A stretch of 64,000 nt of DNA, from contig NZ_JABWGV010000002.1 in NCBI RefSeq assembly GCF_013370205.1, forward strand, positions 612,749 to 676,748. Direction: 5' to 3'. The notes under the pieces were generated by a model, which worked only from the letters and a program-made list of their open reading frames with translations, had not been told where the DNA came from and ran no database searches. Made by a program: the position numbers and the translations under genes. Of this stretch, positions 1 through 8,263 are shown in pieces. Source of the stretch: Qipengyuania atrilutea (GTDB taxonomy: Bacteria; Pseudomonadota; Alphaproteobacteria; Sphingomonadales; Sphingomonadaceae). Each line of letters begins with the position of its first letter. Within the stretch, counting starts at the first letter, position 1.

Positions 1-114
1 GGGCAGAAAAGGCGGCTCGCTCGCCCGGCCGCGGGTGAGCGGCGCCATCATGATCCGGTTCTTGGCTTCGAGCGCACCCATCTTGAGCGGCTGGAACAGG
101 GCATCGGTCGTCAT
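1..114 (-). CDS. Old yellow enzyme family alkene reductase / NADH:flavin oxidoreductase, N-terminal part only
   Basis: The minus strand starts at an ATG whose complement lies at 112-114 and is open to the window edge, so only 38 residues are visible. They begin MTTDALFQPLKMGALEAKNR and continue with IMMAPLTRGRA. The pattern 'LFxPxxxGxxxxxNRxxMAPLTR' is the N-terminal strand and FMN-binding threonine region of old yellow enzymes (FMN-dependent ene-reductases acting on activated alkenes with NAD(P)H). The gene is divergent from the EamA exporter, with about 70 bp of shared upstream DNA. The subfamily cannot be judged from this fragment. Confidence 0.8.
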   Translation of the reverse strand, partial: MTTDALFQPLKMGALEAKNRIMMAPLTRGRASEPPFLP

Positions 115-183
115 CGTGATTCAATCCTTCTTATAGCGCTTTTTCGCATGTGCGCGGTGTGCCTCAGCAGCTATGGGCCGGGC

Positions 184-1104
184 ATGGGCGATACAAGTGC
201 AACAAAAGCAAGCAGGCGGGATAGCGACACTTGGCCGCGCTGGTTGCTGCTCGCCGCGCTGCTGGCCGGGAACATGGCGCTGGCGCTCGGCCCGTGGTTC
301 GTACGTCTTGCCGACACCGGACCGGTCGCCGCGGGGTTCTGGCGGCTGTTCCTCGCCATCCCGTTCCTGTTCCTGTTCGCCCGCGCCAACGGAGAGCGAC
401 CTGCCGCTATCCCGCGCGGCGTGCTCTGGCCCGTGCTCCTTGCCGGTTTCGCCTTCGCGCTCGACATAGCGAGCTGGCATATCGGCATCGAGCGCACGCG
501 CCTCGGCAACTCGGTGCTGTTCGGCAATTCGGGGAGCATCGTGCTGATGATTTGGGGCTTCGTCGTCGCCCGCACCCTGCCGCAAAAGCGCGAGTGGCTG
601 GCCGTGCTGGCGGCGCTGACGGGGGCGGCGATCCTGCTCGCCCGCTCGCTCGAACTCTCATCCGCGAGCCTCGTCGGCGATCTGCTCTGCCTGCTCGCCG
701 GCCTGTTCTACGCCGTCTACCTGCTGCTTTTGCAGAACGCGCGGCGGGCGCTCGGCAGCTGGAGCCTGCTGTTCTGGGTCTGCCTGTCGGGCGCGCCGGT
801 GTTGCTCCTGCTGGCGGTGATAATGGGTGAGGCGGTCATCCCGCAGAACTGGTGGCCGGTCATCGCGCTGTTCGTCTCGAGCCAGCTTGTCGGACAGGGG
901 CTGCTGGTCTTCTCGCTCAAACATTTCCCGGCACTGGTCATCGGGCTCGCGCTGCTGACGCAGCCGGCGATCGCCGCGTTCTACGGCTTCGCGGTCTTCG
1001 GCGAGACATTGTCGGCGCTCGATATCGCGGGAATGCTGCTGCTCGGCGGGGCGCTCGTGATAGCGCGCACGCGAATGCCGAAAGCGGCGTCCGCCCGTCG
1101 CTAG
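184..1104 (+). CDS. DMT superfamily transporter (EamA family), inner membrane
   Basis: A protein of about 306 residues made almost wholly of hydrophobic segments, roughly ten predicted membrane helices in two repeats, as in EamA/RhaT-type drug-metabolite transporters. Family-like signatures are 'GPWFVRLADTGPVAAGFWRLF' near the first helices and a second repeat ending 'AAFYGFAVFGETLSALDIAGML'. It probably exports a small metabolite; the substrate cannot be read from sequence. I prefer the ATG at 184 (MGDTSATKASRR) because it puts a short polar tail before the first helix; an in-frame ATG at 148 would add 12 residues. Its stop overlaps the stop of the convergent DUF2254 gene by 4 bp. Confidence 0.8.
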   Translation: MGDTSATKASRRDSDTWPRWLLLAALLAGNMALALGPWFVRLADTGPVAAGFWRLFLAIPFLFLFARANGERPAAIPRGVLWPVLLAGFAFALDIASWHIGIERTRLGNSVLFGNSGSIVLMIWGFVVARTLPQKREWLAVLAALTGAAILLARSLELSSASLVGDLLCLLAGLFYAVYLLLLQNARRALGSWSLLFWVCLSGAPVLLLLAVIMGEAVIPQNWWPVIALFVSSQLVGQGLLVFSLKHFPALVIGLALLTQPAIAAFYGFAVFGETLSALDIAGMLLLGGALVIARTRMPKAASARR

Positions 1105-2420
1105 CGGGCCATGTCCTTCTCGAACTTGCGGTAGGCGCTTTCGACCCATTCGATGTCGGGGCCGGACATATGCTCCTGCGTCTGCCGCCATAATTGCTCG
1201 CCTTCACGCGCCAGCACGTGGTGGCGGCTCGCATCGGTAATCGTGCTGGAGGTGTGGTACAGCACCTCGAACATGACAACGGCGGCGTTGGGGTTGGTCG
1301 CGACGCCCGGCCGGACGGAGCCGAAGCCGCGGTGGACGTAATGCGCGAAATCGTCACCGAGAAGGTCGATGCGGTCCTCGTCGTCGTTTTCCGCTCCGCC
1401 GAACGCACGGCTGAGTTCCCGCTGGCCGAGTTCCGCGGTCGCCGCGCCAAGCCAGTGCAGCGCCGAAATGGCGGTGAAGGGATCGTTGATGCCGGGCGAC
1501 AGCGCGCGCAGCCCGATCTCGACCAGCTCGTCGATCAGGAAATGCAGGTCCTGATTGGGAGTGCGCATTCCGCCCAGCGCGAAACATTCGCGAATATCCT
1601 CGTCGCGAAGATCGTCGAGCATGTCGTCGTCGGTCCAGTAGACCAGCGGAACGGCAGGGTGGACGAAGTCGCCGCTTCGCACGCCGAGCTGCAGGCGGCC
1701 GCCGACCTTGTGGGCGATCCGGTCGAGCCGTTCGAAGTCGATGATCTGGACGTAGCCAGTTTTCTTGGCGGTGACCGCGCGGCCTTCGGGCGCTTTCATC
1801 CGCACCCGCTTCTTCATCGGCTTGTCGAAATCGCGCCGGATGTCGTTGATCAGCCGGTCGCCGATTCCCTTCAGCACCGAATTGATACGGATCGAGGCGG
1901 GGATGTGGTTGAGGAAATAGACCAGCGTCATGACGCTTACCGCCATCGCGGCGAATGCGAGTAGCAGCGACAGCTGCGGTACGAAGGCGGGCAGGGTCTC
2001 GGTCTGGTCGCCGAAAATACTGGCCTCGTCTTCCACCCGCACGACGCGCAGGACCGAAATCGCGTAGACGAACGTCCCGATGAACACCGCGAGGCTGAGC
2101 TGGTTGCCCTTGTTCTCCATGAAGTTCGTCAGCAGGCGAGGACCGTAATTTCCGCTCGCATAGGCAACGGCAGCGATGGTGATTGAAAAGACGGTCGAGG
2201 CGGTGCCGATCATCGAGCCGGCGATCACGGTGAGCATATTGCTCGCCCCCGCCGGACGCGCCGGTTCGAGCCACGAAATGTTATGCAGGAAATCCGCGTA
2301 GCCGTTCCGGTCGAGCCAGACGCTGACGATCGCGAGAAGCACGGCGACGATCGAGAACAGCGCCGGATAGAACCAGTAACTGGCGTTGATTTCGTTCCAG
2401 AATTTCTTCAGCTTCGCCAT
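1101..2420 (-). CDS. DUF2254 family membrane protein (downstream copy)
   Basis: A protein of 439 residues with about four membrane helices in the first 160 residues and a long soluble C-terminal part. The family signatures visible are 'FSITIAAVAYASGNYGPRLL' after helix 2 and 'RALSPGINDPFTAISAL' near residue 305, both typical of DUF2254 proteins, whose function is not established. Start: MAKLKKFWNE, complement of 2418-2420. It lies 3 bp downstream of a second DUF2254 gene on the same strand, so the two are probably co-transcribed and translationally coupled. The soluble domain may regulate or gate the membrane part, but that is inference. Confidence 0.82.
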   Translation of the reverse strand: MAKLKKFWNEINASYWFYPALFSIVAVLLAIVSVWLDRNGYADFLHNISWLEPARPAGASNMLTVIAGSMIGTASTVFSITIAAVAYASGNYGPRLLTNFMENKGNQLSLAVFIGTFVYAISVLRVVRVEDEASIFGDQTETLPAFVPQLSLLLAFAAMAVSVMTLVYFLNHIPASIRINSVLKGIGDRLINDIRRDFDKPMKKRVRMKAPEGRAVTAKKTGYVQIIDFERLDRIAHKVGGRLQLGVRSGDFVHPAVPLVYWTDDDMLDDLRDEDIRECFALGGMRTPNQDLHFLIDELVEIGLRALSPGINDPFTAISALHWLGAATAELGQRELSRAFGGAENDDEDRIDLLGDDFAHYVHRGFGSVRPGVATNPNAAVVMFEVLYHTSSTITDASRHHVLAREGEQLWRQTQEHMSGPDIEWVESAYRKFEKDMAR

Positions 2421-2423
2421 CGT

Positions 2424-3734
2424 TCAAGCGTTGCCAGTTTCGGAAGCCTGCGCCAAGCCCTCGAACGCGTCCAGGCTTCGCGCGATCGCCTGGCGGTCGT
2501 AGTCGGTCTGGGCGCGGGACTTGGCGTGCTCGGCAAGCTCTTCGGCGAGGCGGTGAAGATAGCGAAGCAGCCCGGCGGACGCGCTTTCTTCACTCAGTTG
2601 CCTAGTGAGGCGCGCGAGGTTGCCGATCATGCGGATGGACACGGACGGATAATCCGCGGCGGCCTGCCGGAAGGCGTTCATCGGATCTTCGAACAGGCCG
2701 CGGAAATCCTGCCCGGCAAGTTCGAACCGGTTGTCGAGAGCGCTGACTGCAATTTCGCCGTCCTCGATCCAGAGGTCCTTCTGGTTCGCCATCACGCTCG
2801 TCAGCCGATCGGCGGCGGCAATGGCGCTGTAGAAGTCGTTGACTGCGGGCGAGAGGGCGCGTGCGGCGATCTCCACCAGCAGGCGTATCTGAAAGACTGC
2901 CCCCTGGCTGTTGCTGCGGTAGGGACCGATGGGAATGGCGCGGCAGATCTGCTTTTCGGGCAAATCGGTCTCCGCGGCGCGAAGGACCGTCTCGCCCTCG
3001 AGCACGTGCTGCCCCGGCGCGACGGCAATGTGGACCTTCCCCGTGCCGTCCTTGAAGCATTTGGCGAGTTCTTCGAGGTCGATACCTTCGACATAGCCGT
3101 CCCGCTTCGCCGCGATCGACGTATTCCACGTGCCCTTATGAGGCAGCGCGCTCGCGATCTGCGTCCCTTTCTCGCCCGCGTCCTCCGCGATCTTCGACAC
3201 CGCCTTGTCGACATACATGGTCCGCCCGAGATCGTGCAGCGCAACGGTCAGCATCGACAGGTTGAGCAGGAAGAGGAGCAGCGAGATCCACAGCGTGCCC
3301 TGCGGCAGGCCGGTCCCGGACGCGTCAGGATCGACGGCGGCGAGCAGCACGAGCGAGAATACGAGGTTGAAGCACAGGCCCGCGAGTGACACCCGGATGA
3401 GCCGCTTGTCGAGCCAGCGGTCGATTAGTCGCACGCCAAGGTTGGCCGCTGCGATTGTCAGCACCAGCAGCGTGATCGAGAAATAAAGCGTCAGAAGCGC
3501 CGCATTCACGCCCGTGAGGACGCTGGCATATTCCTGCGCCGCCTTGCCGCTTGCGACCAGCGGGATGTCGCTCGACAGCACCCACCCGGAGAGGCCCTCG
3601 TCATCCGCGGCAAGGAATAGGTAGGCGATGGGCGCGGCAATGATCGTCGCGCAGATCGGCACGAGGAAGTAGGTCGCGAAGACGCGGTGCGCCAGCCAGC
3701 CGAACAAGCCCTTGAGCGGCCCCTTGATTGTCAC
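2424..3734 (-). CDS. DUF2254 family membrane protein (upstream copy)
   Basis: A protein of 436 residues and a divergent paralogue of the next gene. It also has four N-terminal helices, the segment 'YFSITLLVLTIAAANLGVRL', and 'ARALSPAVNDFYSAIAAADR' in the place of the paralogue's 'RALSPGINDPFTAISALH'. It lacks the Gly-Ile-Asn-Asp-Pro run in strict form, so the two copies have specialised. The pair being adjacent and differing this much suggests an ancient tandem duplication or a two-subunit membrane complex; that is inference. The upstream side (3735-3902) is the divergent promoter region shared with the rhodopsin gene. Confidence 0.72.
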   Translation of the reverse strand: MTIKGPLKGLFGWLAHRVFATYFLVPICATIIAAPIAYLFLAADDEGLSGWVLSSDIPLVASGKAAQEYASVLTGVNAALLTLYFSITLLVLTIAAANLGVRLIDRWLDKRLIRVSLAGLCFNLVFSLVLLAAVDPDASGTGLPQGTLWISLLLFLLNLSMLTVALHDLGRTMYVDKAVSKIAEDAGEKGTQIASALPHKGTWNTSIAAKRDGYVEGIDLEELAKCFKDGTGKVHIAVAPGQHVLEGETVLRAAETDLPEKQICRAIPIGPYRSNSQGAVFQIRLLVEIAARALSPAVNDFYSAIAAADRLTSVMANQKDLWIEDGEIAVSALDNRFELAGQDFRGLFEDPMNAFRQAAADYPSVSIRMIGNLARLTRQLSEESASAGLLRYLHRLAEELAEHAKSRAQTDYDRQAIARSLDAFEGLAQASETGNA

Positions 3735-3902
3735 TGACTAGCCCCTTCTTCGAGCGCGAGGAATCTCATGCTCGCGGAACCAAACGCACTGTCTTAACTT
3801 ATGTTTCGGTGCGTCAGAACGAATTCCGTCGGTGGACTTGTGCGGAGCGGATTTGGATCGGAACGCACGGGTTCCGTCCCTAAACGCCAACGGGGTATCT
3901 CA

Positions 3903-4832
3903 ATGACAATAACAGCACCACCACCAGTAATGCCGATGAACGATGCGGCAGTATTACCCGATCCGACCGTCGGCATTGTCTCGCCGGCCGATTTCGGCAG
4001 CATCGAAAATCTCGTTCCGCTCACGACCGGCCAATATACTGCCGGCTCGCTGATCCTGATGATCAGTTACGGCGCGCATTTCGCGTTCATTCTCTACTTT
4101 TTGTGGAGCAGTTTTCAGGTCGCGCCGCGGTACCGGATCGTCACGATCCTGTCCGCCGTCGTCATGGCGAGCGCCGGCCTCAGCCTGCTGCGGGAATTCT
4201 CGACTTGGGAGACGAGCTACGCCTTCGTCGCCGGCATGTACCAGCCGCTGTCGGAGAACTCGACCTTCACCAATGCCTTTCGCTACGGCAACTGGACGAT
4301 CACAGTTCCGCTGCTGCTTACACAGCTCGGCATCGCGTTCGGCTTGCCGCGCCCGGAACTGCACAAGCGCACGCTGCGGATGATCATTCCGGCAATCCTG
4401 ATGATCTGGACCGGCCTCTACGGCCAGTTCGGAGAAACGGGCGACTGGTCGCGGCTGAACATCTGGGGCGTCATTTCGACCGTGTTCTTCGTGTGGCTGA
4501 TCGTCGAAGTGCGCGGCGTCATCTCCCGCGGCATCGCATTGAGCCCGGCCGAACTGAAGGGCTGGCCGAAGAACATCTGGTGGTACTTCCTTGCAACCTG
4601 GGGTCTCTACCCGATCGCCTACGCCCTGCCGCAGCTCGGCTTTACCGGCGACGTTGTCGTGGTTCGCCAACTACTGTTCACCATCGCGGACATCTCCTCG
4701 AAGCTGATCTACGGCATCATCCTGTCGCGTTACGTCTTGCGGCGCAGTGCCCTTGAAGGCTACGTTCCGGCAGCGGAAGCGCTGGAAACGAGCCCGGCGG
4801 GTTCGGCGGTGGCTTCATCACGCGGAGACTGA
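3903..4832 (+). CDS. Microbial rhodopsin with NTQ motif, predicted light-driven inward chloride pump
   Basis: A seven-helix retinal protein of 309 residues. Helix C reads RYGNWTITVPLLLTQ: Arg127, then Asn130, Thr134 and Gln141 at the positions of proteorhodopsin Asp97, Thr101 and Glu108. Helix G reads 'LFTIADISSKLIYG', giving the Schiff-base lysine Lys267 and Asp263. The proton acceptor and donor carboxylates are therefore both absent, so proton pumping is not expected. NTQ is the motif of the characterised chloride pumps of Nonlabens marinus and Fulvimarina pelagi; sodium pumps are NDQ. ATG at 3903 is chosen because CGGGG precedes it and the preceding in-frame extension is not rhodopsin-like. 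The retinal-synthesis gene follows after 1 base. Confidence 0.93.
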   Translation: MTITAPPPVMPMNDAAVLPDPTVGIVSPADFGSIENLVPLTTGQYTAGSLILMISYGAHFAFILYFLWSSFQVAPRYRIVTILSAVVMASAGLSLLREFSTWETSYAFVAGMYQPLSENSTFTNAFRYGNWTITVPLLLTQLGIAFGLPRPELHKRTLRMIIPAILMIWTGLYGQFGETGDWSRLNIWGVISTVFFVWLIVEVRGVISRGIALSPAELKGWPKNIWWYFLATWGLYPIAYALPQLGFTGDVVVVRQLLFTIADISSKLIYGIILSRYVLRRSALEGYVPAAEALETSPAGSAVASSRGD

Positions 4833-4833
4833 T

Positions 4834-5652
4834 TTGCAGCGCATCACGCGCATACGAAAAGCGGGGCCCTGGCACGATGCCGGGGCCCTTCTTGCATGGG
4901 CCGCGCTGATCCTTGCCGCGATCGCGCAGATCTCGGGCGGCATCGCGCCGCTCGTCCTTGGGCTCGTGCTGTTCGCGGCGGGCCTGTCGCACGGCGCTGG
5001 TGACGAGCAGCGCGGCCTGATGAAGCGGTTCGGACTTATCCAGGCGGCCGCCTATCTCGTCGTCGGCGCGGCGGTGGCGGGATTGTTCCTGGCCGAGCCG
5101 CTGGCCGGTCTCGCGCTGTTCCTCGCACTGTCCGCTTGGCACTTCGCGCGCAGCGACTGCGCGATGGGACCGCTGGCGCGCGGCGCGATTGCGGCACTGG
5201 CGACGGGCGGTAGCGCACTGTTCCGTCCGCGCGAGACGACCGAGGTGTTCGAGGCGGTCATCGCGCATAGCGTGCCGGGCATCTTCATGGATCTTGTCGC
5301 ATTGGCAGGGATCGCCGGCTGCGTGTTGGTCGTCATCTCGCTCGTCCGGAACGAGCGCGGCTGCGGCGAGGCGCTGATCGCGCTCGCCGCAACGGCGCTG
5401 CTATCTCCGGTACTGGCGGTGGGGCTCATCTTCCTCGTCGGTCACGCAATCCCGATCCAGCGCCGCCAGATCGCGGCTTACGGCCAGCGCACCGTATGGA
5501 AAGCCGTCGCGCTGCCTACGCTCATCGCTTTCGCCGGCGGCGCCGGACTCGCGGTCCTGACCGCTACCTGCCGGCTGGAACTGGAACTCGCCGCCGCGCT
5601 CGCCTTTGGCCTTGCCACCCCGCACATGCTGACAGAGCGTCTGGAGCGTTAG
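4834..5652 (+). CDS. blh: Brp/Blh family beta-carotene 15,15'-dioxygenase (makes retinal)
   Basis: An integral membrane oxygenase of about 272 residues that cleaves beta-carotene into two retinals. The family's histidine motifs appear in order: 'GLSHGAGDE', 'SAWHFARSD', 'VGHAIPIQRRQI' and 'TPHMLTERL'; these histidines bind the catalytic iron. No ATG fits. The best start is TTG at 4834, preceded by GGAG at 4824-4827 and one base after the rhodopsin stop (TGA-T-TTG), so translation is likely coupled to the rhodopsin. The second motif has Glu (GDE) where homologues often have His (DH), a point of divergence. Position and function make this the chromophore supplier for the rhodopsin. It runs convergently into nadA. 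Confidence 0.88.
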   Translation: MQRITRIRKAGPWHDAGALLAWAALILAAIAQISGGIAPLVLGLVLFAAGLSHGAGDEQRGLMKRFGLIQAAAYLVVGAAVAGLFLAEPLAGLALFLALSAWHFARSDCAMGPLARGAIAALATGGSALFRPRETTEVFEAVIAHSVPGIFMDLVALAGIAGCVLVVISLVRNERGCGEALIALAATALLSPVLAVGLIFLVGHAIPIQRRQIAAYGQRTVWKAVALPTLIAFAGGAGLAVLTATCRLELELAAALAFGLATPHMLTERLER

Positions 5653-5658
5653 GCTTGC

Positions 5659-6651
5659 TCAGATCTTGCCGAGGTCGCCCTTGCCGATCGTGCCGCTTGC
5701 CATTTCGAGCATCCGGTCGAGGCTCTGCTTCGCTTTCAGGCGCAGCCCTTCCTCGATCTCGATCCGCGGTTCGAGATCGCGCAAACAGGCGTACAGCTTC
5801 TCCATCGTGTTGAGCGCCATGTAGGGACAGATATTGCACGAGCAGTTGCCGTCCGCGCCGGGCGCGCCGATGAAGTTCTTCTGCGGCAGCGCCTTTTCCA
5901 TCTGGTGGATGATGTGCGGCTCGGTCGCGACGATCAGCGTATCGCCCTGAAAGGTCTCGGCGAACTGCAGGATACCGCTGGTCGAACCCACGTAATCGGC
6001 ATGGTCGACGATCGTCGGCGGGCATTCGGGATGCGCGGCGATCGGTGCATTGGGGTGCTGCTGCTTCAGCTTCAGCAGTTCTGTTTCACTGAAAGCTTCG
6101 TGCACAATGCACACACCCGGCCACAGCAGCATCTCGCGGTCGAACTTGCGGCTGAGATAGCCGCCCAGATGCCGGTCGGGTCCGAAAATGATCTTCTGGT
6201 CCTTCGGGATCTGCTGCAGGATCGTTTCCGCGCTGGAGGAGGTCACGATGACGTCGCTCAGCGCCTTAACCTCGGTCGAGCAATTGATGTAGGTCAGCGC
6301 GATGTGATCGGGATGCTTCTCGCGGAAAGCCTTGAATTTCTCGGGCGGGCAGGAGTCTTCGAGGCTGCAGCCTGCGTCCATGTCGGGCAGAACGACGATC
6401 TTTTCGGGTGAAAGGATCTTGGCCGTGTCGGCCATGAACTTAACCCCGCAGAACGCGATGACGTCGGCATCGGTGTCGGCGGCCATCTGCGAAAGCTGCA
6501 GGCTGTCGCCCACGAAATCGGCGAGATCCTGAATGTCCGGCTTCTGGTAGTAGTGCGCGAGGATGATCGCGTTCTTTTCCTTGCGCAGGCGGTCGATTTC
6601 CGCGCGCAGGTCCGTGCCGGTAGGCAGTCTCGTGTCTTGGGCCGTCATCAA
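5659..6651 (-). CDS. nadA: Quinolinate synthase A
   Basis: A cytosolic [4Fe-4S] enzyme of 330 residues that condenses iminoaspartate with dihydroxyacetone phosphate to quinolinate in de novo NAD synthesis. Seen: 'AHYYQKPDIQDLADFVGDSL' near residue 31, the cluster and substrate segments 'FCGVKFMADTAK', 'AGCSLEDSC', 'IFGPDRHLGGYLS', 'AAHPECPP', and the C-terminal 'CSCNICPYMALNTMEKL'. The three ligand cysteines expected for NadA can be assigned to FCG, HPEC and the CPYM segment. Length fits the longer NadA type. It stands alone here, without nadB or nadC. Two adjacent ATGs (6651 and 6648) are both possible starts. Confidence 0.95.
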   Translation of the reverse strand: MMTAQDTRLPTGTDLRAEIDRLRKEKNAIILAHYYQKPDIQDLADFVGDSLQLSQMAADTDADVIAFCGVKFMADTAKILSPEKIVVLPDMDAGCSLEDSCPPEKFKAFREKHPDHIALTYINCSTEVKALSDVIVTSSSAETILQQIPKDQKIIFGPDRHLGGYLSRKFDREMLLWPGVCIVHEAFSETELLKLKQQHPNAPIAAHPECPPTIVDHADYVGSTSGILQFAETFQGDTLIVATEPHIIHQMEKALPQKNFIGAPGADGNCSCNICPYMALNTMEKLYACLRDLEPRIEIEEGLRLKAKQSLDRMLEMASGTIGKGDLGKI

Positions 6652-6727
6652 TAATGTCCGTCAGTTTTGAGCGTGTGTATGGGCTCGATATAGGACGAAC
6701 GGACAGGAACGCGAGGCCGTTCCGCTT

Positions 6728-7504
6728 TCACATGGTAAAGCCGGGCGGAAGGAAGGGGTCCATCGGCCGGTCCGCGCCCGGTGTGCCCGCCACGAAGGCT
6801 TCGGTCATCGCATAGCCGAGCGGCGAATAGGCGAGCACCATCGAGGCTAGGAACAGTCCGACATAAATGCCGAGACCCCATTTATAGGCCGGATGCACGC
6901 TGCCAGTGGCCCGCTTGTCGGCGATCATGCCGATGACCGGAAAAAGGAAGGTCAGCGCCTGCGAGATGGGCCACGCATAGGGGATCAGCAGCGGCATCGG
7001 CAGCAGCCTGCCTATGCCGGGACCGACGAGCATCGCCATCGACACGAGGAAGAGCCGCCGGTGCCATCCGGTATAGCGCTGCCGCCTCAGCGCCCACCAC
7101 GCGATGCCGCCGAAACCCCACAGCGTCACGATATTGCTGATCAGGAACTCGCTCTTGTTGAAGAAGAACGGGCCGCCGGTCCGGCGCGCGACGATCAGCA
7201 TGATCATCGTCCCGACCACGACCATCGCCGGAACCCAGAAATAGGCGAACTTGCCGAGCGTGCGGTGCAGCGCCCAGTTCTTTGACGAAGCGGTAACGTG
7301 CTGCGCCAGAAACAGCGCGATCCAGCCCATGAAGACGACTGCGTGAACGTGATAGCTGACCGGCACCGCGAAAGTGGAGCGGCCGAACGCGAGATTGACC
7401 GAAAAGCCGGCGACGATGATCGCCGACATGACGAACGCCATGATCGTGAAGAAACGCGTGCCGCCCGCTACCGAACGCGTACGCTGTGGAGCTAATGTTG
7501 CCAT
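6728..7504 (-). CDS. Uncharacterised seven-to-eight-helix membrane protein
   Basis: A protein of 258 residues, mostly hydrophobic, with about seven membrane helices. Conserved-looking features are two histidines in 'YHVHAVVFMGWIALFLAQH' (residues about 51-69), 'WALHRTLGKFAYFWVP' and 'GWHRRLFLVSMAML'. The spacing of histidines within helices recalls haem-binding or DUF2306-like small membrane proteins, but I cannot assign it to a family. The start MATLAPQRTRS is followed by a short positively charged tail. It lies between nadA and DUF4230 on the same strand without tight coupling. Function unknown. Confidence 0.7.
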   Translation of the reverse strand: MATLAPQRTRSVAGGTRFFTIMAFVMSAIIVAGFSVNLAFGRSTFAVPVSYHVHAVVFMGWIALFLAQHVTASSKNWALHRTLGKFAYFWVPAMVVVGTMIMLIVARRTGGPFFFNKSEFLISNIVTLWGFGGIAWWALRRQRYTGWHRRLFLVSMAMLVGPGIGRLLPMPLLIPYAWPISQALTFLFPVIGMIADKRATGSVHPAYKWGLGIYVGLFLASMVLAYSPLGYAMTEAFVAGTPGADRPMDPFLPPGFTM

Positions 7505-7582
7505 GCCTCGAACCCCGTCCCGTGGTTGAAGCGACCCTCGACCGTAATTTACTGCGGGTGGGGCTTTGGCGTCAATCGGTAA

Positions 7583-8263
7583 CTAGTTCTCGTCTTCGAA
7601 ACGCACGTTGACCACCGCGTCGGAATAGCCCGCGATTTGCAGCGGCACGGTAAGGTTCTGGCGCACCGCGTCCTTCGCTGCCTGCCGCGCAAGCGCGAGG
7701 ACTTCCGGGTTCTTGGCGAAGGCACTCGCCCGGCGCTCGGCCTGCTGCGAATTGTTGCGCGCGAGATCGGCGCTGGCATCGCGCGTCACCCAGGTGCCCT
7801 CGGTAAAGGTGCGCGCCGCACCTTCGTCGATATTGGGTCGGCTGGTCCTGATCTGCGGCAGTGTGACGGTCAGCGTCTGCGCTTCGGGCTGCCAGTCGAA
7901 GTCGCTGCGCTCCATGCCCGACAGGTCGAGCCGGTATTCGACGCTCGCCGGAACGATCGTCGCCTGCCGCGAACGCAAGATCGGTACGCCGAGAACGCCG
8001 CGCGTATCCTCGCTCTCCGCGACGACTTCGAAGCGGGAGGAGAAGACGGTGAGCGTGTTCTGCCGCTCGAAGGCCAGCATCGCGCTGCCCACGGGATCGC
8101 CTTCTTCCTCGTAGAAGAACGCGCGCCAGCCGAGGTAGGCCGTCACCGCCAGCAGCACGGCGACGATGATCCACGGAGCGATGCGGGGCGGGGCGGGAGT
8201 AGGACGCTCTGCGTATGGGCGCGGCGGGGTTACCGGCTCGCGGCGGTCTAGCTTGTTTGCCAT
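7583..8263 (-). CDS. DUF4230 domain protein, single-pass membrane anchored
   Basis: A protein of 226 residues with a proline-rich cytoplasmic tail, one membrane helix ('IAPWIIVAVLLAVTAYLGW', about residues 28-46) and an extracytoplasmic DUF4230 domain. The domain pattern 'NTLTVFSSRFEVVAES', then 'VPASVEYRLDLSGMERSDFDW' and 'LTVTLPQIRTSRPNI' matches this family, whose function is not known. The C-terminal stretch 'ALARQAAKDAVRQNL' is the amphipathic helix usual at the end. Its start codon lies within the 3' end of the MBL hydrolase gene (16-bp overlap), so the two are co-transcribed and probably coupled. Confidence 0.8.
   Translation of the reverse strand: MANKLDRREPVTPPRPYAERPTPAPPRIAPWIIVAVLLAVTAYLGWRAFFYEEEGDPVGSAMLAFERQNTLTVFSSRFEVVAESEDTRGVLGVPILRSRQATIVPASVEYRLDLSGMERSDFDWQPEAQTLTVTLPQIRTSRPNIDEGAARTFTEGTWVTRDASADLARNNSQQAERRASAFAKNPEVLALARQAAKDAVRQNLTVPLQIAGYSDAVVNVRFEDEN

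Noticed and set aside
3903..4832. Proton-pumping proteorhodopsin or xanthorhodopsin
   Set aside because: Both carboxylates (Asp97 and Glu108 positions) are replaced by Asn and Gln.
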